Below are positions 43,181 to 55,375 of a DNA stretch of 64,000 nt, one piece after another. The notes under the pieces were generated by a model. It was not told where the DNA came from and did not search any database. It was given only the letters and a program-made list of their open reading frames with translations. The position numbers and the translations under genes are program-made. Position 1 is the stretch's first letter. Each line of letters starts with the position of its first letter. This stretch comes from Brachymonas wangyanguii (lineage in GTDB: Bacteria; Pseudomonadota; Gammaproteobacteria; Burkholderiales; Burkholderiaceae_C): NCBI RefSeq assembly GCF_045055315.1, contig NZ_CP173677.1:1550001-1614000 (forward strand), given 5' to 3'.

Positions 43181-43669
43181 TTATTTGACAATCCGCAGCG
43201 TGCTGCCCGACTTGCCTGCCGGACGCTTGTCTTCAGCCTTGGCTGCAGCCTCGGAAGCAGACTTTTCAAGCACCTGCAAGCCTGTCGCAGGCGTCGCGGT
43301 GTCCGCATCGGCATCCACTTCGGCCGCATCCTGGGCGTCAGTCTGCTGCTCTTCCTCCAGCACCTCAAAGCCCATGCCCTGCCCGTTTTCACGCGCATAA
43401 ATGGCCTGCACCCGATCGACCGGCACGATGATGTCGCGCACCTTGCCTGAAAAACGGGCCTTGAAGCGGATCAGCTCATTGCCCAGACTCAGGCCACCGG
43501 TAGCATCCAGGTCCACGTTCAGCACGATCTCGCCGTTCTGCACGAACTCGAGCGGCACGGCCACCGTTTGGTTGACCTTGACCAGCAGATACGGCGTGAA
43601 TCCATTGTCGGTACACCATTCGTGCCAGGCACGGATCATGTACGGGCGGATGTCGCTAGCTTCAGACAT
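43181..43669 (-). CDS. sspB: ClpXP protease specificity-enhancing factor SspB
   Basis: An adaptor that delivers ssrA-tagged proteins to ClpXP. The 162-residue protein has the substrate-binding fold (IRPYMIRAWHEWCTDNGFTP to about residue 110). A disordered acidic linker follows, and a C-terminal ClpX-binding module ends in KSGSTLRIVK, the usual hydrophobic tail. It follows sspA by 16 nt. Confidence 0.97.
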   Translation of the reverse strand: MSEASDIRPYMIRAWHEWCTDNGFTPYLLVKVNQTVAVPLEFVQNGEIVLNVDLDATGGLSLGNELIRFKARFSGKVRDIIVPVDRVQAIYARENGQGMGFEVLEEEQQTDAQDAAEVDADADTATPATGLQVLEKSASEAAAKAEDKRPAGKSGSTLRIVK

Positions 43670-43685
43670 GGGCGTTTCCTGTGGC

Positions 43686-44297
43686 TCAGCGGCGCATGAC
43701 CTTTTCGGACGGCGTCAGTGCCTCGATATAGGCCGGACGCGAGAAGATGCGCTCGGCGTACTTCAGCAGCGGCGAAGCATTCTTGCTCAGCTCGATGCCG
43801 TAGTAGTCCAGACGCCACAGCAGCGGCGCAATCGCCACGTCCAGCATGGAGAAGTTCTCGCCCAGCATGTACTTGTTCTTCAGGAACACCGGCGCCAACT
43901 GCGTCAGTCGGTCGCGGATCTGGCTGCGCGCCTTTTCCAGCGACTTGTCGGTGCTCTTCAACGTGCGGTTTTCCAGTACGGAGACATGTGTGAACAGCTC
44001 CTTTTCGAAGTTGAGCAGGAACAGGCGCACACGCGCGCGATCCACCGGGTCACCCGGCATCAGCTGCGGGTGCGGGAAGCGCTCGTCGATGTACTCGTTG
44101 ATGATGTTCGACTCGTACAGGATCAGGTCACGCTCGACCAGGATCGGCACCTGGCCATAGGGGTTCATGACATTGATGTCTTCCGGCTTGCTGTACAGGT
44201 CGACGTCACGGATTTCGAAGTCCATGCCCTTTTCGAACAGAACGAAACGGCAGCGGTGAGAAAACGGGCAAGTCGTTCCCGAATACAAAACCATCAT
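43686..44297 (-). CDS. sspA: stringent starvation protein A, glutathione S-transferase fold
   Basis: An RNA polymerase-associated regulator. The 203-residue protein has a thioredoxin-like N-terminal domain (MMVLYSGTTCPFSHRCRFVL; NPYGQVPILVERDLILYESN) and a GST C-terminal domain. GST activity is usually lost in this family. The start at 44297 has GGAG nine bases before it; a second ATG follows at once. It is separated from petC by a terminator, so sspA-sspB probably has its own promoter in the 44298-44337 gap. Confidence 0.95.
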   Translation of the reverse strand: MMVLYSGTTCPFSHRCRFVLFEKGMDFEIRDVDLYSKPEDINVMNPYGQVPILVERDLILYESNIINEYIDERFPHPQLMPGDPVDRARVRLFLLNFEKELFTHVSVLENRTLKSTDKSLEKARSQIRDRLTQLAPVFLKNKYMLGENFSMLDVAIAPLLWRLDYYGIELSKNASPLLKYAERIFSRPAYIEALTPSEKVMRR

Positions 44298-44337
44298 GGC
44301 AAAAAACTCCTGTAAGTCAACGCAATGAATACGATGA

Positions 44338-44380
44338 ACAAAAAACCAAAGGAGTGGACTCCCTGAAGGACTGTCCACTC
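44338..44380 (-). terminator. intrinsic terminator of petABC
   Basis: A perfect 9-bp stem (GGAGTGGAC at 44350-44358, GTCCACTCC at 44372-44380) with a 13-nt loop, followed on the minus strand by TTTGGTTTTTTG. It lies 43 nt after the petC stop. Confidence 0.88.
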
Positions 44381-44422
44381 CGCTTGACCCTGTCAGTTCA
44401 GGGATAGCTTAGCACGGTGTGC

Positions 44423-45199
44423 TTAGCGCACTTCTTTCCAGAACGCCTTGTTCAGACGCCAGGTCAGGAAGATACACACTGCCAGGAAGGCCAGCACATA
44501 GAAGCCGATGGTCTTGCGCGTCTGTTGCACCGGCTCGGCCATCCACTGCAGGTAGTTGACCAGATCGCCAACGGCCTGGTCAAACAGGGCCGGCTCCATG
44601 GTACCCGGCGTCACCTGCTCCCACTTGCCGGTAAAGACCGGGGTTTCAGTGTCGCCTACCTTGTGCATTTCAAACACCGGCTTGCGCTCGCCCTGCAGCT
44701 CCCACATGGCGTGCGGCATGGCGACGTTGTTGAACACGACGTTGTTCCAGCCCGTGGGCGCATTGTCGTCACGGTAGAAGCCGCGCAGATAGGTGTACAG
44801 ATAGTCAGCACCGCTGCCGCCTGCACCGGCGCGGGAACGTGCCACCAGCGTCAGGTCCGGCGGTGCGTTGCCGAACCACTCCTTGCCCTGAGCCTTGCTC
44901 ATGGCAACCTTCATGCCTTCACCGTACTTCATGTCGGTGAACATCAGGTTTTCCTTGATCTGCTTCTCGGTCAGGCCGATTTCTTCCAGGCGGTTGTAGC
45001 GCATGAAAGCAGCAGAGTGGCAGTTCAGGCAGTAGTTGGCAAACAGCTTGACGCCGTTCTGCAGGGACGGCAGGTTGCTGACGTCAACCGGTGCCTTGTC
45101 CCAGGCCACACCACCGGCACCTGCCGCCATGGCGTTACCGCCTACCATCAGGCCTGCAGCACACAGCAGACCGGCAATGACTTTCTTCAATTGTTTCAT
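44423..45199 (-). CDS. petC: cytochrome c1 of the bc1 complex
   Basis: The haem c subunit of ubiquinol-cytochrome c reductase. The 258-residue protein has an N-terminal signal peptide (to about AMA at residue 25), the haem motif CLNCH (57-61) and the conserved region GADYLYTYLRGFYRDD. The axial Met is expected in the NVAMPHAMW part. One C-terminal membrane anchor follows (IGFYVLAFLAVCIFLTWRL). The start MKQLKKVIAG at 45199 was chosen because it begins the signal peptide. Confidence 0.97.
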   Translation of the reverse strand: MKQLKKVIAGLLCAAGLMVGGNAMAAGAGGVAWDKAPVDVSNLPSLQNGVKLFANYCLNCHSAAFMRYNRLEEIGLTEKQIKENLMFTDMKYGEGMKVAMSKAQGKEWFGNAPPDLTLVARSRAGAGGSGADYLYTYLRGFYRDDNAPTGWNNVVFNNVAMPHAMWELQGERKPVFEMHKVGDTETPVFTGKWEQVTPGTMEPALFDQAVGDLVNYLQWMAEPVQQTRKTIGFYVLAFLAVCIFLTWRLNKAFWKEVR

Positions 45200-45222
45200 G
45201 TTGATATCTCCAGTCCGTGTGC

Positions 45223-46638
45223 TCAGTGGGGCTTGTAGGTGATGCGTTCCGGCACCGGCTTGAACTGGCCCAGCTTGCTCCACCAGGGCATCAGCAGGAA
45301 GAAACCGAAGTAGAACAGCGTACCCAGCTGGGACACACGCTCACCCACCGGGAACGGGGGCAGCACGCCCAGGTAGCCCAGCACGATGAAGTTGACCACA
45401 AAAATCGCGTACAGCACCTTGTGCCAGGTCGGACGATAACGGATCGACTTGACCGGGCTCTGATCCAGCCAGGGCAGGAAGAACAGGATGATCACGGCAC
45501 CACCCATGGCGACCACACCCCAGAACTTGGCGTCCAGGAAGTACATCAGCACGCAGGCCACGATGGCAGCCACCAGGACCACGGCCTTGGTGATGCTGGA
45601 CAGCTTCATCTTCAACACGACGAACAGGGCCGCCAGCAGCGCACACGCCATCAGCACATACACCATTTCGGTGGTGATGGCACGCAGCATGGAGTAGAAG
45701 CTGGTGAAGTACCACACCGGCGCAATGTGCAGCGGAGTGACCATCGGGTCAGCCGGGATGAAGTTGTTGTATTCCAGGAAGTAGCCGCCCATTTCAGGAG
45801 CGAAGTACACCACGGCAAAGAACACGAACAGGAACACGCACACGGCAAAGATGTCATGCACGGTGTAGTAGGGATGGAACGGAACGCCATCAGCCGGGGC
45901 AGTAGCAGACCACTGGTTGCCCTTCGGGCCTTGCTTGATCTCGATGCCATCGGGGTTGTTGGAACCCACGTCGTGCAGCGCGAAGATGTGTGCAGCCACC
46001 AGGCCAATCAGGACCAGCGGAACGGCAATCACGTGCAGGCTGAAGAAGCGGTTCAGGGTGGCGTCGCTCACCACATAGTCACCACGGATCAGCAGCGCCA
46101 GGTCGGGACCGACCAGCGGGATCGCAGCAAACAGGTTCACGATCACCTGGGCACCCCAGTAGGACATCTGTCCCCAGGGCAGCAGGTAGCCCATGAAGGC
46201 CTCGGCCATCAGCGCCAGGAAGATGCCGCAACCAAACAGCCACACCAGCTCGCGCGGCTTGCGGTAGCTGCCGTACATCATGCCGCGGAACATGTGCAGG
46301 TAGACCACCACGAAGAAGGCGGAAGCGCCGGTGGAGTGCATGTAGCGCACCCACCAGCCGGCAGGCACGTCACGCATGATGTATTCGACGGAAGCAAATG
46401 CCAGATTGGCATCGGGCTTGTAGTTCATGACCAGGAAGATGCCAGTCACGATCTGGATGATCAGCACGACCATGGACAGCACGCCGAACACATACCAGAA
46501 GTTGAAGTTCTTCGGCGCGTAGTACTCGGACATGTGCACGCGATAGGCGGAGAACAGCGTCGGGAAACGGTTCTCGAACCAGTTGCCCAGCTTGGCCGTT
46601 GCCGGCGCGTTGGGAGAAATTTCTTTGAATTCAGCCAT
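45223..46638 (-). CDS. petB: cytochrome b of the bc1 complex
   Basis: A full-length fused cytochrome b (471 residues) with about eight membrane helices and two b haems. Haem-ligand histidines are seen in MHSTGASAFFVVVYLHMFRG and in FFSLHVIAVPLVLIGLVAAH, and the Qo-site motif follows in the PADPMVTPLHIAPVWYF part. It carries both the b6-like and subunit IV-like parts, as in proteobacteria. It lies between petA and petC in one operon. Confidence 0.98.
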   Translation of the reverse strand: MAEFKEISPNAPATAKLGNWFENRFPTLFSAYRVHMSEYYAPKNFNFWYVFGVLSMVVLIIQIVTGIFLVMNYKPDANLAFASVEYIMRDVPAGWWVRYMHSTGASAFFVVVYLHMFRGMMYGSYRKPRELVWLFGCGIFLALMAEAFMGYLLPWGQMSYWGAQVIVNLFAAIPLVGPDLALLIRGDYVVSDATLNRFFSLHVIAVPLVLIGLVAAHIFALHDVGSNNPDGIEIKQGPKGNQWSATAPADGVPFHPYYTVHDIFAVCVFLFVFFAVVYFAPEMGGYFLEYNNFIPADPMVTPLHIAPVWYFTSFYSMLRAITTEMVYVLMACALLAALFVVLKMKLSSITKAVVLVAAIVACVLMYFLDAKFWGVVAMGGAVIILFFLPWLDQSPVKSIRYRPTWHKVLYAIFVVNFIVLGYLGVLPPFPVGERVSQLGTLFYFGFFLLMPWWSKLGQFKPVPERITYKPH

Positions 46639-46649
46639 GTTGTTTCACC

Positions 46650-47252
46650 TCAAGCCTGTTGGGTCTCGCCGATCAGCAGCTGCGTCTCGGACAGGAAGGT
46701 ATAGGGCGGGATTTCCAGGTTGTCGGGTGCCGGCTTGTTGGCAAACACGCGACCGGCCAGGTCGAAGGTGGAACCGTGGCAGGGGCAGAAGAAGCCACCC
46801 GGCCAGTCGTTCGGCAGCGACGGCTGTGCACCCGGCGTGAACTTGCTGCTGGGAGAGCAGCCCAGGTGGGTACAGATGCCGACGGCAACGAAGTATTCCG
46901 GGTTGGTGGAGCGCCACTGGTTCTTGGCGTACTCCGGCGTCGGGACGTTGTTGCGGTCAGAGGCAGGGTCTGCCAGTTGGCCTTCGATGTTCTTCAGGGA
47001 TTCCAGCATTTCCTGCGTGCGACGCAGGATCCAGATCGGCTTGCCACGCCACTCGACGGTCATCATTTCACCGGGCTGGAGGGCAGAGACGTCGGCCTGG
47101 ACGGCAGCACCAGCGGCCTTGGCCGCCTCGGAGGGCTGGAAATACCGCACCAAGGGCACTGCAGCAGCGACACCCCCTGCCACACCTGCACAACCGGATG
47201 CGATCAGCCAGGTGCGTTTGCTGGCGTCTACTGGTTCTACTGTATTACTCAT
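46650..47252 (-). CDS. petA: Rieske iron-sulfur subunit of the bc1 complex
   Basis: A 200-residue protein with an N-terminal Tat-type anchor (SKRTWLIASGCAGVAGGVAA; the twin Arg is reduced to KR). The C-terminal Rieske domain binds the 2Fe-2S cluster through C127/H129 (CTHLGC, with C132) and C156/H159 (CPCHGS, with C158), the outer cysteines forming the disulfide. It is first in petABC. Start MSNTVEPVDAS follows GAGG. Confidence 0.96.
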   Translation of the reverse strand: MSNTVEPVDASKRTWLIASGCAGVAGGVAAAVPLVRYFQPSEAAKAAGAAVQADVSALQPGEMMTVEWRGKPIWILRRTQEMLESLKNIEGQLADPASDRNNVPTPEYAKNQWRSTNPEYFVAVGICTHLGCSPSSKFTPGAQPSLPNDWPGGFFCPCHGSTFDLAGRVFANKPAPDNLEIPPYTFLSETQLLIGETQQA

Positions 47253-47305
47253 GGGAATCCTCACGATGCGCTGTTACGCTTGTTCACAACAGGGTTAACT
47301 GCCAG

Positions 47306-47335
47306 ATTGTAGCCCAGTGACAGTGTGTTATTCAA
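47306..47335 (-). promoter_or_regulatory. promoter of petABC
   Basis: On the minus strand TTGAAT (-35, 47330-47335), an 18-bp spacer and TACAAT (-10, 47306-47311), starting about 45 nt before petA. It is back to back with the mscL promoter in a 167-nt intergenic region. Confidence 0.6.
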
Positions 47336-47348
47336 TGTAAGCGAAGCG

Positions 47349-47375
47349 TTGCAGGAATTTTATTTGTGCCATACT
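47349..47375 (+). promoter_or_regulatory. candidate mscL promoter
   Basis: TTGCAG (47349-47354) and an extended -10, TG-C-CATACT (47367-47375), with a short 15-bp spacer. The extended TG element may compensate for the spacing. A ribosome binding site AAAGGA follows before mscL. Confidence 0.4.
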
Positions 47376-47419
47376 CGCACACGTTTTTGACCTCCCTCAA
47401 CCCAAAGAAAGGATAAGTC

Positions 47420-47839
47420 ATGGGAATGCTCAAGGAATTCAAGGAATTTGCCACCAAGGGCAATGTGATGGATCTGGCCGTCGGTGTGATCATCGGTGCG
47501 GCCTTCGGCAAGATCGTCGATTCGCTGGTGAAGGACATCGTCATGCCGCTGATCGGCGCCGTGATCGGTGATATCGACTTCTCCAACATGTACGTGGTGC
47601 TGGGCAATATTCCGGCCGGCGTGGCCAACAACCTGGCAGCGCTGCAGGAAGCCGGCGTGCCGGTGCTGGCCTATGGCAACTTCATCACCATCGTGATCAA
47701 CTTCCTCCTGCTGGCCTTTGTCATCTTCATGATGATCAAGCAGGTGAACCGCATGCGCAAGCCGGAAGAAGCCGCTCCCGAGGCTCCGGCCGAGGACATC
47801 GTGCTGCTGCGCGAAATCCGTGACAGCCTGAAGAAGTAA
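47420..47839 (+). CDS. mscL: large-conductance mechanosensitive channel
   Basis: Emergency osmotic release valve. The 139-residue protein has the amphipathic N-terminal helix (GMLKEFKEFATKGN), TM1 with the gating pattern VMDLAVGVIIGAAFGKIVDS, a periplasmic loop, TM2 (YGNFITIVINFLLLAFVIFM) and a charged C-terminal helix. It is monocistronic, with its own terminator. Confidence 0.98.
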   Translation: MGMLKEFKEFATKGNVMDLAVGVIIGAAFGKIVDSLVKDIVMPLIGAVIGDIDFSNMYVVLGNIPAGVANNLAALQEAGVPVLAYGNFITIVINFLLLAFVIFMMIKQVNRMRKPEEAAPEAPAEDIVLLREIRDSLKK

Positions 47840-47863
47840 TACCTGCTTCGGTTGCCTGTTCAA

Positions 47864-47887
47864 GCCCCGCCATGGCGGGGCTTTTTT
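47864..47887 (+). terminator. intrinsic terminator of mscL
   Basis: GCCCCGCC and GGCGGGGC form a perfect palindromic stem (47864-47881), followed by T6 on the plus strand. It also faces the convergent pdxA gene, where it would be weaker. Confidence 0.93.
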
Positions 47888-47899
47888 GTGCCTGCAGGT

Positions 47900-48976
47900 T
47901 CAGTCCATGCTGCCACTGGTCATCCAGCGCGCCATGCGCACGGCCTCCAGCAGGCTGGCGCAGTCGGCGCGCGCCGTGCCGGCCAGATCGAAGGCGGTGC
48001 CGTGGTCCGGGCTGGTACGCACCAACGGCAGTCCGAGCGTGACATTGACGCCCTGCTCTACCCCCAGGTACTTGACCGGAATCAGGCCCTGATCGTGGTA
48101 CATGGCGATCACCGCATCGCAGAATGGCGGCTCCTGCTGGCTGGCAGCGCGCGCCTGCATGAAGACGGTGTCAGGCGGATACGGGCCATGCACGTCCATG
48201 CCCTGCTCCCGCGCTGCCTCGATGGCCGGCAAGATGGCATCGATTTCCTCGCACCCGAACAGCCCGCCTTCGCCGGCATGCGGATTCAGCCCGGCCAGGG
48301 CAATCCGCGGCGGGCGCTGCAGCCGGGCACACACGGTGCGCAGCAGGAAATCATGCGTGATGCGGATGGTGTCCAGCACCTGCTGCGCGCTGACCTGCTC
48401 GATGGCATCGCGCAGGCTGACATGGATGCTGTTCAGTACGGTGCGCAGCTCATGGTTGGCCAGCATCATGCGCACCGGCATCTGCACAACCGACACGCCG
48501 GCATGGCGCGCAGCGCAGGCCTGCAGCAGTTCGGTATGTCCGGGGTAATCCACGCCGGCCAGCGCCAGCGCCTCCTTGTGGATCGGAGCCGTGACCAGGG
48601 CGGCGGCGCGGCCCTCCAGTGCTGCCTGGGCACCAGCCAGAATGCAGTCGGCCGCCATGCGACCCGCCTCGGCCTGAACCTCGCCAAACACCGGCATGAC
48701 AGCCGGGCTGTCGCATGCCTGCAACAGCAGCAGCTGACCAGCCTGCCCTGTTTGCTCTGCGGCCTGCTGCCAATCGGCAACAGGTCGCAGTTCCGGCCAG
48801 GATTGATCCGGCAGCTGTTCGCGGCACACCTGCAGGGCGCGCTGCAACACCTGCAGGTCGCCGACGACGCAGACATGGCGCATCAGTTGCGGCTGTTCAG
48901 CGCAAGCCTTGATGATGATTTCCGGACCAATGCCGGCAGGGTCGCCCATGCTCAGGGCCAGCAGTTGCGTAGTCAT
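47900..48976 (-). CDS. pdxA: 4-hydroxythreonine-4-phosphate dehydrogenase
   Basis: An NAD-dependent enzyme of pyridoxal phosphate synthesis. The 358-residue protein shows the N-terminal ALSMGDPAGIGPEIIIKA, the metal/substrate region ALVTAPIHKEAL and HTELL, and the C-terminal AMYHDQGLIPVKYLGVEQGV. It is slightly longer than usual because of an insertion near residues 60-75. Its ATG overlaps the stop of the Nif3-like gene upstream (ATGA). Confidence 0.96.
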   Translation of the reverse strand: MTTQLLALSMGDPAGIGPEIIIKACAEQPQLMRHVCVVGDLQVLQRALQVCREQLPDQSWPELRPVADWQQAAEQTGQAGQLLLLQACDSPAVMPVFGEVQAEAGRMAADCILAGAQAALEGRAAALVTAPIHKEALALAGVDYPGHTELLQACAARHAGVSVVQMPVRMMLANHELRTVLNSIHVSLRDAIEQVSAQQVLDTIRITHDFLLRTVCARLQRPPRIALAGLNPHAGEGGLFGCEEIDAILPAIEAAREQGMDVHGPYPPDTVFMQARAASQQEPPFCDAVIAMYHDQGLIPVKYLGVEQGVNVTLGLPLVRTSPDHGTAFDLAGTARADCASLLEAVRMARWMTSGSMD

Positions 48977-49731
48977 GCCGGATTGTCGATATCGATGTGA
49001 ATATGTTCCAGCTGGCAGCGGCGGGCGATTTCGGCACCTAGTGCCTGCACGCCGTAGCGCTCGGTCGCATGGTGACCACAGGCCAGGAAGGCGGCTTCGC
49101 ATTCCCGCGCGTAGTGCGGTTGCGGCTCGGACATTTCACCGGTGAGGTAGGCATCGGCGCCAGCCTCGAGTGCGGCCTCGAACTGGCCCTGGGCGCCACC
49201 GGTACACCAGGCGATGGTGCGCACCGGACGACCTGGTGGCAAGCCATCAGCCAATTGCACGGATCGACCCAGCCGCGCACTGACATGATCGGCGAGTGTC
49301 TGGGCACTGGCAAACTCGCCCTGCTCCGGCTGGCCGATGCTGATCAGGTTCTGCTCGCCAAACTGGCGCTGCGTGACCAGACCGAGCTGGCGCGCCAATT
49401 GGGCGTTGTTGCCAAGTTCCGGATGGGCATCGAGTGGCAGGTGATAGGCCAGCAGGTTGATGTCGTGGCCAAGCAGCAGTTTCAGACGCTGGCGCATCCA
49501 GCCAGTCACGACGCCAGTCTGGCCACGCCAAAACAGGCCGTGGTGCACCAGGATGGCATCGGCCTGGGCCTCGATGGCGGCCTCGATCAGCGCCCGGCTG
49601 GCGGTGACGCCAGTGACCAGCCGCCGAACTTCTGCGCGTCCCTCGACCTGCAGGCCGTTGGGACCATAGTCCTTGAAATTCCAGGGCTGCAGGATCTGGT
49701 CCAGTTCCTGCAGCAAGTCGGATCGCAACAT
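48973..49731 (-). CDS. Nif3/YbgI-like dinuclear metal centre protein
   Basis: A 252-residue protein of the hexameric Nif3 family. Metal ligands are in ILVHHGLFW (His pair), NLLAYHLPLDAH, and the C-terminal CGHHATERYGV with the catalytic-site Glu. YbgI-like enzymes are proposed GTP cyclohydrolase-like or stress proteins; the reaction here is not certain. It is coupled to pdxA and divergent from the DegS-like gene across 74 nt. Confidence 0.9.
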   Translation of the reverse strand: MLRSDLLQELDQILQPWNFKDYGPNGLQVEGRAEVRRLVTGVTASRALIEAAIEAQADAILVHHGLFWRGQTGVVTGWMRQRLKLLLGHDINLLAYHLPLDAHPELGNNAQLARQLGLVTQRQFGEQNLISIGQPEQGEFASAQTLADHVSARLGRSVQLADGLPPGRPVRTIAWCTGGAQGQFEAALEAGADAYLTGEMSEPQPHYARECEAAFLACGHHATERYGVQALGAEIARRCQLEHIHIDIDNPA

Positions 49732-49805
49732 CGCTTGACTCCTGTAATGCCATCGCGCCAGGCGCCTGCCACGGCTGTGCAGGCAATTTCAGCGACAATG
49801 TCCGG

Positions 49806-50951
49806 ATGAAAAGATTCTGGTTGCTATTCTCGCAGGTTGTGACGGTTGCGCTCGCCCTGTTCCTGGTGGTGGCGGCCGTGCGCCCGGACTGGGTGTCGCG
49901 GACGGGGGATTACAAGAGTGTCACCGTGATCGAGGCACCGGCACGGGACAAGCCGGTCCCGAGCGCGCAAACCGAAACCCTGCGCACGGCAGCACAGAAG
50001 GCCGCGCCCTCCGTCGTCAGCATCCTGACCAACCCTGATGAGCGCCAGGCCGCACCCAGCCTGTCGGCACCGGGCGATGGCAACAGCGAGGAAGACCTGT
50101 TTTCCGGCGTTGGCAGTGGCGTGATCGTCAGCCCGTCCGGCTATATCCTGACCAACAACCACGTGGTCGAGGGTGCCACCACGATCGAGGTCTTGTTGCA
50201 CGATGGCCGCCGCACCATGGCACGCATCATCGGCACCGATCCCGATACCGACCTGGCCGTGCTGCAGACCGAGATCAAGGAGCTGCCGGCAATCACGCTG
50301 GGCGATTCGGAAAGCCTGCAGGTAGGCGATCCGGTACTGGCGATCGGCAATCCGTTTGGCGTCGGCCAGACCGTGACCAGTGGCATCGTCAGTGCGCTGG
50401 GCCGCAGTCAGCTCGGCATCAACACCTTCGAAAACTTCATCCAGACCGATGCCGCGATCAATCCGGGCAATTCGGGCGGTGCCCTGGTCGACATTCATGG
50501 CAACCTGGTCGGCATCAATACCGCGATCTATTCGCGTACCGGTGGCTATATGGGCATCGGTTTTGCCACGCCAACCAGCACCGCCAAGCATGTGCTGGAC
50601 AGCATCGTCACCAACGGCCATGTCACTCGCGGCTGGATTGGCGTGGAGCCGAACGACATCACGCCGGAAATCGCCGAAACCTTCAAGGCCAAGGCCAACC
50701 AGGGCGTGATCATCACCGGCATCGTGCAGGGTGGCCCGGCTAGTCTGGCGCAGATGCGACCGGGCGACATTATCACTGCGGTAAATGGCAAGCCGATCCG
50801 CAATGTGCAGGAAGTGCTGTCCGCCGTGGCGGCACTGACACCCGGCGTGGCCGCCAGCTTTACCGTGCTGCGCGAAGGCCAGACCCAGCCGATAGAGCTG
50901 GTACCGGCGCAGCGACCGCGCCCCGAGGCCCAGCAACCGGGCCAGCGCTAA
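49806..50951 (+). CDS. periplasmic HtrA-family serine protease, DegS-like
   Basis: A 381-residue protease with one N-terminal membrane anchor (WLLFSQVVTVALALFLVVAA), a trypsin-like domain with triad H119 (TNNHVV), D149 (DTDLAVL) and S223 (GNSGGAL), and a single PDZ domain (about 275-370). The anchor plus one PDZ fits DegS/AlgW, the sensor that starts cleavage of the anti-sigma-E factor, rather than DegP. No rseA or rpoE is nearby, so the exact role is inferred. Confidence 0.92.
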   Translation: MKRFWLLFSQVVTVALALFLVVAAVRPDWVSRTGDYKSVTVIEAPARDKPVPSAQTETLRTAAQKAAPSVVSILTNPDERQAAPSLSAPGDGNSEEDLFSGVGSGVIVSPSGYILTNNHVVEGATTIEVLLHDGRRTMARIIGTDPDTDLAVLQTEIKELPAITLGDSESLQVGDPVLAIGNPFGVGQTVTSGIVSALGRSQLGINTFENFIQTDAAINPGNSGGALVDIHGNLVGINTAIYSRTGGYMGIGFATPTSTAKHVLDSIVTNGHVTRGWIGVEPNDITPEIAETFKAKANQGVIITGIVQGGPASLAQMRPGDIITAVNGKPIRNVQEVLSAVAALTPGVAASFTVLREGQTQPIELVPAQRPRPEAQQPGQR

Positions 50952-50967
50952 GGAACAAACAGGCAGA

Positions 50968-51438
50968 TCAGGTACGGCGCTGCTGCAGCCGGATGACGGC
51001 GATCAGGGCGCACAGCCATTGCGCCACATAGAGGAAAGTGCCCACGCCATGCCACAGCGCCAGGTTTTCGCGCGCCTGGATGCGCGGCGCAGCCACCAGC
51101 ACCAGCAGCATGGTCAGCAGAATGGCCGTGATCAGCACGCCAAAATACAGCATGTTCGGCTTGTGCGCCGGGTCCAGCGCCTTGAGCTGGCCATCGCCCT
51201 CGTAACGCGTCATGGCGTAGTCACGCAGGCGCGCGCGGAAAATCACCAGCAGCACGACGATGCTGATGATGGAAACCCAGCCCTGCGCGAGGAACAACTG
51301 GCCGGCCATATTGCCCGCCACGGCCGTACTCGGCAGGTACTTGAACAGCAGCGGCACGGCCATGAAGCCGATCACCGACATGCTGCCCAGCCAGATGGCT
51401 GCCACGATGGTGCTGATCAGGTGCTGGCGTTCTTTCAT
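50968..51438 (-). CDS. DUF4149 membrane protein
   Basis: A 156-residue protein with four membrane helices: STIVAAIWLGSMSVIGFMAV, then GWVSIISIVVLLVIF, MLYFGVLITAILLTMLLVLV, and VGTFLYVAQWLCALIAVI. This is the DUF4149 (TMEM205-like) pattern. It lies just downstream of greA, as in other betaproteobacteria. No function is known. Confidence 0.88.
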   Translation of the reverse strand: MKERQHLISTIVAAIWLGSMSVIGFMAVPLLFKYLPSTAVAGNMAGQLFLAQGWVSIISIVVLLVIFRARLRDYAMTRYEGDGQLKALDPAHKPNMLYFGVLITAILLTMLLVLVAAPRIQARENLALWHGVGTFLYVAQWLCALIAVIRLQQRRT

Positions 51439-51452
51439 GGCAGTTCCCGGGA

Positions 51453-51929
51453 TCAGATGTAGCGCACGCCCACGATTTCGTAGGACTTGGTACCGCCCGG
51501 TGCCTGCACCACGGCGGTATCGCCCTCTTCCTTGCCGATCAGCGCACGTGCGATCGGGCTGCCGACGTTGATCAGGCCCAGCTTGAGGTCAGCCTCGTCT
51601 TCGCCGACGATCTGGTAGGTCACGGCTTCGCCGGACTCTTCCTCTTCCAGGTCGACGGTGGCACCAAACACCACCTTGCCGCCGGCGTCGAGCGCCACCG
51701 GATCGATGATCTTGGCGGCGGCCAGCTTGCCTTCGATTTCCTTGATACGGCCTTCGATAAAGCCCTGGCGATCCTTGGCGGCCTCGTATTCGGCGTTCTC
51801 GCTCAGGTCACCCTGGGCGCGCGCCTCGGCGATGGCGTTGATGACTTCGGGACGGTCCTTGGTCTTCAGGCGTTGCAGTTCGGTCTTGAGTTTTTCGGCA
51901 CCGTTGACGGTGATGGGATAGGTAGTCAT
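51453..51929 (-). CDS. greA: transcript cleavage factor GreA
   Basis: Rescues backtracked RNA polymerase. The 158-residue protein has the N-terminal coiled coil with the catalytic acidic tip (DLSENAEYEAAKDRQGFIEG) and the C-terminal FKBP-like domain (VTYQIVGEDEADLKLGLINV, SPIARALIGKEEGD). Start MTTYPITVNGAEKL at 51929; an open frame upstream is leader RNA. Confidence 0.97.
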   Translation of the reverse strand: MTTYPITVNGAEKLKTELQRLKTKDRPEVINAIAEARAQGDLSENAEYEAAKDRQGFIEGRIKEIEGKLAAAKIIDPVALDAGGKVVFGATVDLEEEESGEAVTYQIVGEDEADLKLGLINVGSPIARALIGKEEGDTAVVQAPGGTKSYEIVGVRYI

Positions 51930-51978
51930 GGTCTCGTGTTGTTCTTGCTGTTGACCGGAATCGGTCCAATAAAGCGAA

Positions 51979-52004
51979 ACCGCCGGGTCTTGCGTCCCGG
52001 CGGT
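51979..52004 (-). terminator. hairpin in the greA leader, also behind carB
   Basis: A perfect 9-bp GC-rich stem (ACCGCCGGG at 51979-51987, CCCGGCGGT at 51996-52004) with an 8-nt loop, followed on the minus strand by TTTCGCTTT. It lies 38 nt after the carB stop, so it can end carAB transcripts. It is also just inside a transcript from the greA promoter at 52018-52045. Confidence 0.7.
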
Positions 52005-52017
52005 CATGAATGGGCTC

Positions 52018-52041
52018 ATTATGCCCAAATGGCAGACAAGG

Positions 52042-52045
<4 letters not shown>
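52018..52045 (-). promoter_or_regulatory. candidate greA promoter overlapping the carB stop
   Basis: On the minus strand TTGACC (-35, 52040-52045), a 16-bp spacer and CATAAT (-10, 52018-52023). The start would be near 52011, seven bases before the hairpin at 52004. Confidence 0.5.
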
Positions 52046-55302
<3,257 letters not shown>

Positions 55303-55375
55303 GGTATTTCGAATGAAGTGCGTTCTGTGGATGCCCGCCGCGCCTTGTGGGCGCACGCGGGCAGCGCTGGCGTAA